Shown here: positions 62,169 through 64,000 of the stretch, one piece after another
Position numbering within the stretch: position 1 is the stretch's first letter
Layout of the letters: each line of letters starts with the position of its first letter
DNA from: Isoperla grammatica
Taxonomy: Eukaryota > Arthropoda > Insecta > Plecoptera > Perlodidae
Assembly: GCA_945910005.1 (NCBI GenBank)
Contig: OX246749.1
Location: 30,830,311 to 30,894,310 of the forward strand
Direction of reading: 5' to 3'
Length of the DNA stretch: 64,000 bases
The notes under the pieces: model-generated
What the model saw: the letters and a program-made list of their open reading frames with translations, nothing else
Told to the model about the DNA's origin: nothing
Databases searched by the model: none
Position numbers and translations under genes: made by a program

Positions 62169-64000
62169 AACAGATTTGGGGGCCAGGGTTCAGGACCCAG
62201 AACATCTTTCACGCCACGAAAACGTAGATGGCAGAAGGCTCGGATCCTGTTCCCGTTGACGCCAAGAGCTTGGCGAACTCGACCAGATTGTTCGGCAAAG
62301 CCCTCCAACCGGTCGACGTCGGTCCACTCCGAACCATTGAGTAGGTCCCCGAGCGTTTTACAACCCAGCAAAGCCCATGAGGGAATGAAGGGAGAAGTGG
62401 CCGTTGGGAGAAGCGACGTTACTGTCAGGGGAACGTCTCGCATTCCACAGTTCGTTGACGGGAAATTCTCGGGCTTTGGTTTCGGGGAGAACCAAGCTTT
62501 GAGCACGGTTTGGAGAAACTCGGAGGTGTTACGAGCCGCAGGCCCACCGATTTTGGGGTGAAACAAAACCTGCCAGCCAAGACCTAATCGGCAAAACTTG
62601 CCAAGGAAATGCCGAGTCATGACGTGACAGGGGTGATCTTCTAAGTTGGAAAGAAATCGGTGTGCATAAACGACTCGGAACATGGCCACCTTCGACGCCA
62701 GGTGGACCAGGCCGAGTCCTCCAAGATGGACGGGGGCACAGAGGTCGCGCAGACGCGTCCAGTGTCTCCGGCCGGCCCATACAAAATTTGCCAGTTCCCC
62801 CTGAAGCCGGTTGAGAAGCGCAGGAGATGGGGGCAGCACTTGAAATGTGTACCACAGTCTGGGTGCCAGGAACAGGTTTGCGACTAGAACTCGACCACGA
62901 AGAGACATGGTCGACGCTCGGCCCCGCCACCTTTGGATTGCGACGAGGAACTTTTCCCGCAACGCGTCGAAGCCCCTGGCCTTGATTACAGGCGTATTGC
63001 CCAACATTACCCCCAAACACTTGCCGCCCTCACTCGACCAAGCGAAATCGAGTGGAGAGTCCCGACGCCCGACCCAGCTGCCTGCCCACAGACCGGTGGA
63101 CTTTTGAGTATTGAGTCGTGCCCCAGACTGAGCCGCGTAGATGTGGTAAACTACCACTAACCGGTCGAAATCCTCGTCGTCTGCGATAAAGACCAATACG
63201 TCATCGGCGTATCCTGAGACGACGATTCTGCGTTCCAGTTGACCAGGCATGGGAAACCCCGAGAGTCTTGATCTGCACAGTCTGAGGAAAGGCTCGGCTG
63301 TAAGCGAGAACAGCTGACCTGACAGGGGACATCCCTGTCGGATTCCCTGACCGAAAGGAAAGGGAGCCGTCAAACATGACCCCACTCGTACGTAGCACGT
63401 GGCGCCGGCGTAAAGTGTCCGCAGGGTTTCCACGAAATTTTCGCCGAAACCATACGATCGGAGAAGGTGAAAGAGATAGTGTTGGTTCACCCTGTCGAAT
63501 GCTCCCTGTTGGTCAAGGGAGAGAACTGCTAGGGGAACCTGTTCGGTGTTGGCGTACTCCACGACGTCACGATGCAGGTGGAGGCTGTCGAAGATGGTTC
63601 TCCCCGGAACGCAGTAGCCCTGATCGGGGTGGACCAGCGAGCCAATTACTCGGCTCAACCGTGTTGCCAAAGCACGTGCGACGATCTTGTAGTCCACGGT
63701 GAGCAGAGAAATTGGACGCCAGTTTTTGATGTCCAGCCTGTCATCCGACTTAGGAAGTAGCGTCAGGATAGACTTTTGTGCAGATCGGGGAAGAAGGCCG
63801 GTCTCCATGGAGTGCGCCAACATTTCCTCAAACGGACCCGACAGCTCACTCCAAAAGAACGAGTAGAACTCGGGAGTGAGACCATCAATTCCGGGAGACT
63901 TCCCTTTGTTCAGGGACCCAAGAGCTTCAGTGAGTTCTGGTTGGCTCAGCGGCCGATCTAGGCTCTCACGTTGGAGGCGAGAAAGTAGAGGCAGGGTCTC
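62169..64000 (-). pseudogene. LINE E ORF2 (Tx1/L1-group reverse transcriptase), 5' partial, cut by element D
   Basis: Open on minus from the window edge to the D insertion, about 610 codons. Motifs: ALGSLNKGKSPGIDGLTPEF (63830-63930), LTLLPKSDDRLDIKNWRPIS, DQGYCVPGRTIFDSLHLHRD, AVLSLDQQGAFDRVNQHYLF, GQGIRQGCPLSGQLFSLTAE and VSGYADDVLVFIA as the catalytic box. The C-terminal part ends FRGVKDVLGPEPWPPNL at the LTR edge. DQ-x-A-F-D-R-V and GCPLSG are characteristic of the Tx1 lineage. No stop occurs in this stretch, so decay before the insertion was slight. The endonuclease domain would lie beyond 64000. Confidence 0.88.

Overview
The window reads as repeat-dominated nuclear DNA from an invertebrate, probably an arthropod and possibly a decapod crustacean. 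This is inferred from the mix of RTE, CR1-like and RLE-type LINEs with very abundant (ATT)n and (GT)n microsatellites; no species-diagnostic gene is visible. Only one piece looks like an ordinary host gene: the last exon of a small multi-pass membrane protein on the minus strand near 17.7-18.0 kb. Nearly everything else is tandem array or transposable element (TE), often nested several layers deep.

Layout. 1-6.3 kb: a minus-strand C2H2 zinc-finger array of about 75 fingers on an 84-bp period. Its distal part (1-2587) is open to the window edge; the rest carries 11 in-frame TGA codons. 6.3-11.5 kb: a Ty3/Gypsy LTR retrotransposon (Gypsy-1) with both LTRs, gag, and a pol that lost most of reverse transcriptase and RNase H by an in-frame deletion. 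It has no target-site duplication (TSD) and joins the zinc-finger array to an unrelated 36-bp minisatellite. 11.5-15.05 kb: that purine-rich minisatellite, encoding a charged helical 12-residue repeat with a unique C-terminal tail. 16.0-17.3 kb: an SGNH-hydrolase-like pseudogene whose middle block has expanded into fifteen 56-bp copies.

18.3-39.2 kb: a chain of LINEs joined through (ATT)n tracts. Family A (RLE-type, minus strand, copies A1 and A2 plus fragment A3 near 55 kb) lies between ATT tracts at both ends. Family B (CR1-like, PHD-finger ORF1, plus strand, copies B1-B3) shares a covarying 3' hairpin; B2 has an intact 991-codon ORF2. A 5'-truncated RTE element lies between B2 and B3. 39.2-46.6 kb: LINE C is interrupted by a solo LTR (TSD CCAG). 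That LTR is itself interrupted 8 bp from its end by a 3.64-kb P-element-like transposon with a THAP exon, which in turn carries a 0.23-kb repeat (R1) also found inside B3.

46.6-64 kb: a Tx1-like LINE E (minus) is split twice. One split is element F (47.4-56.0 kb), a foldback-type transposon with about 620-bp inverted arms, itself split by a 4.88-kb TTAA-flanked insert (G). The other is a 5.5-kb LTR element (D) with near-identical LTRs, gag and no recognisable pol, flanked by the 4-bp TSD AACA. The nesting gives a relative chronology (LINE C and E first, then LTR-D and F, then P-like and G) and can be tested by alignment.
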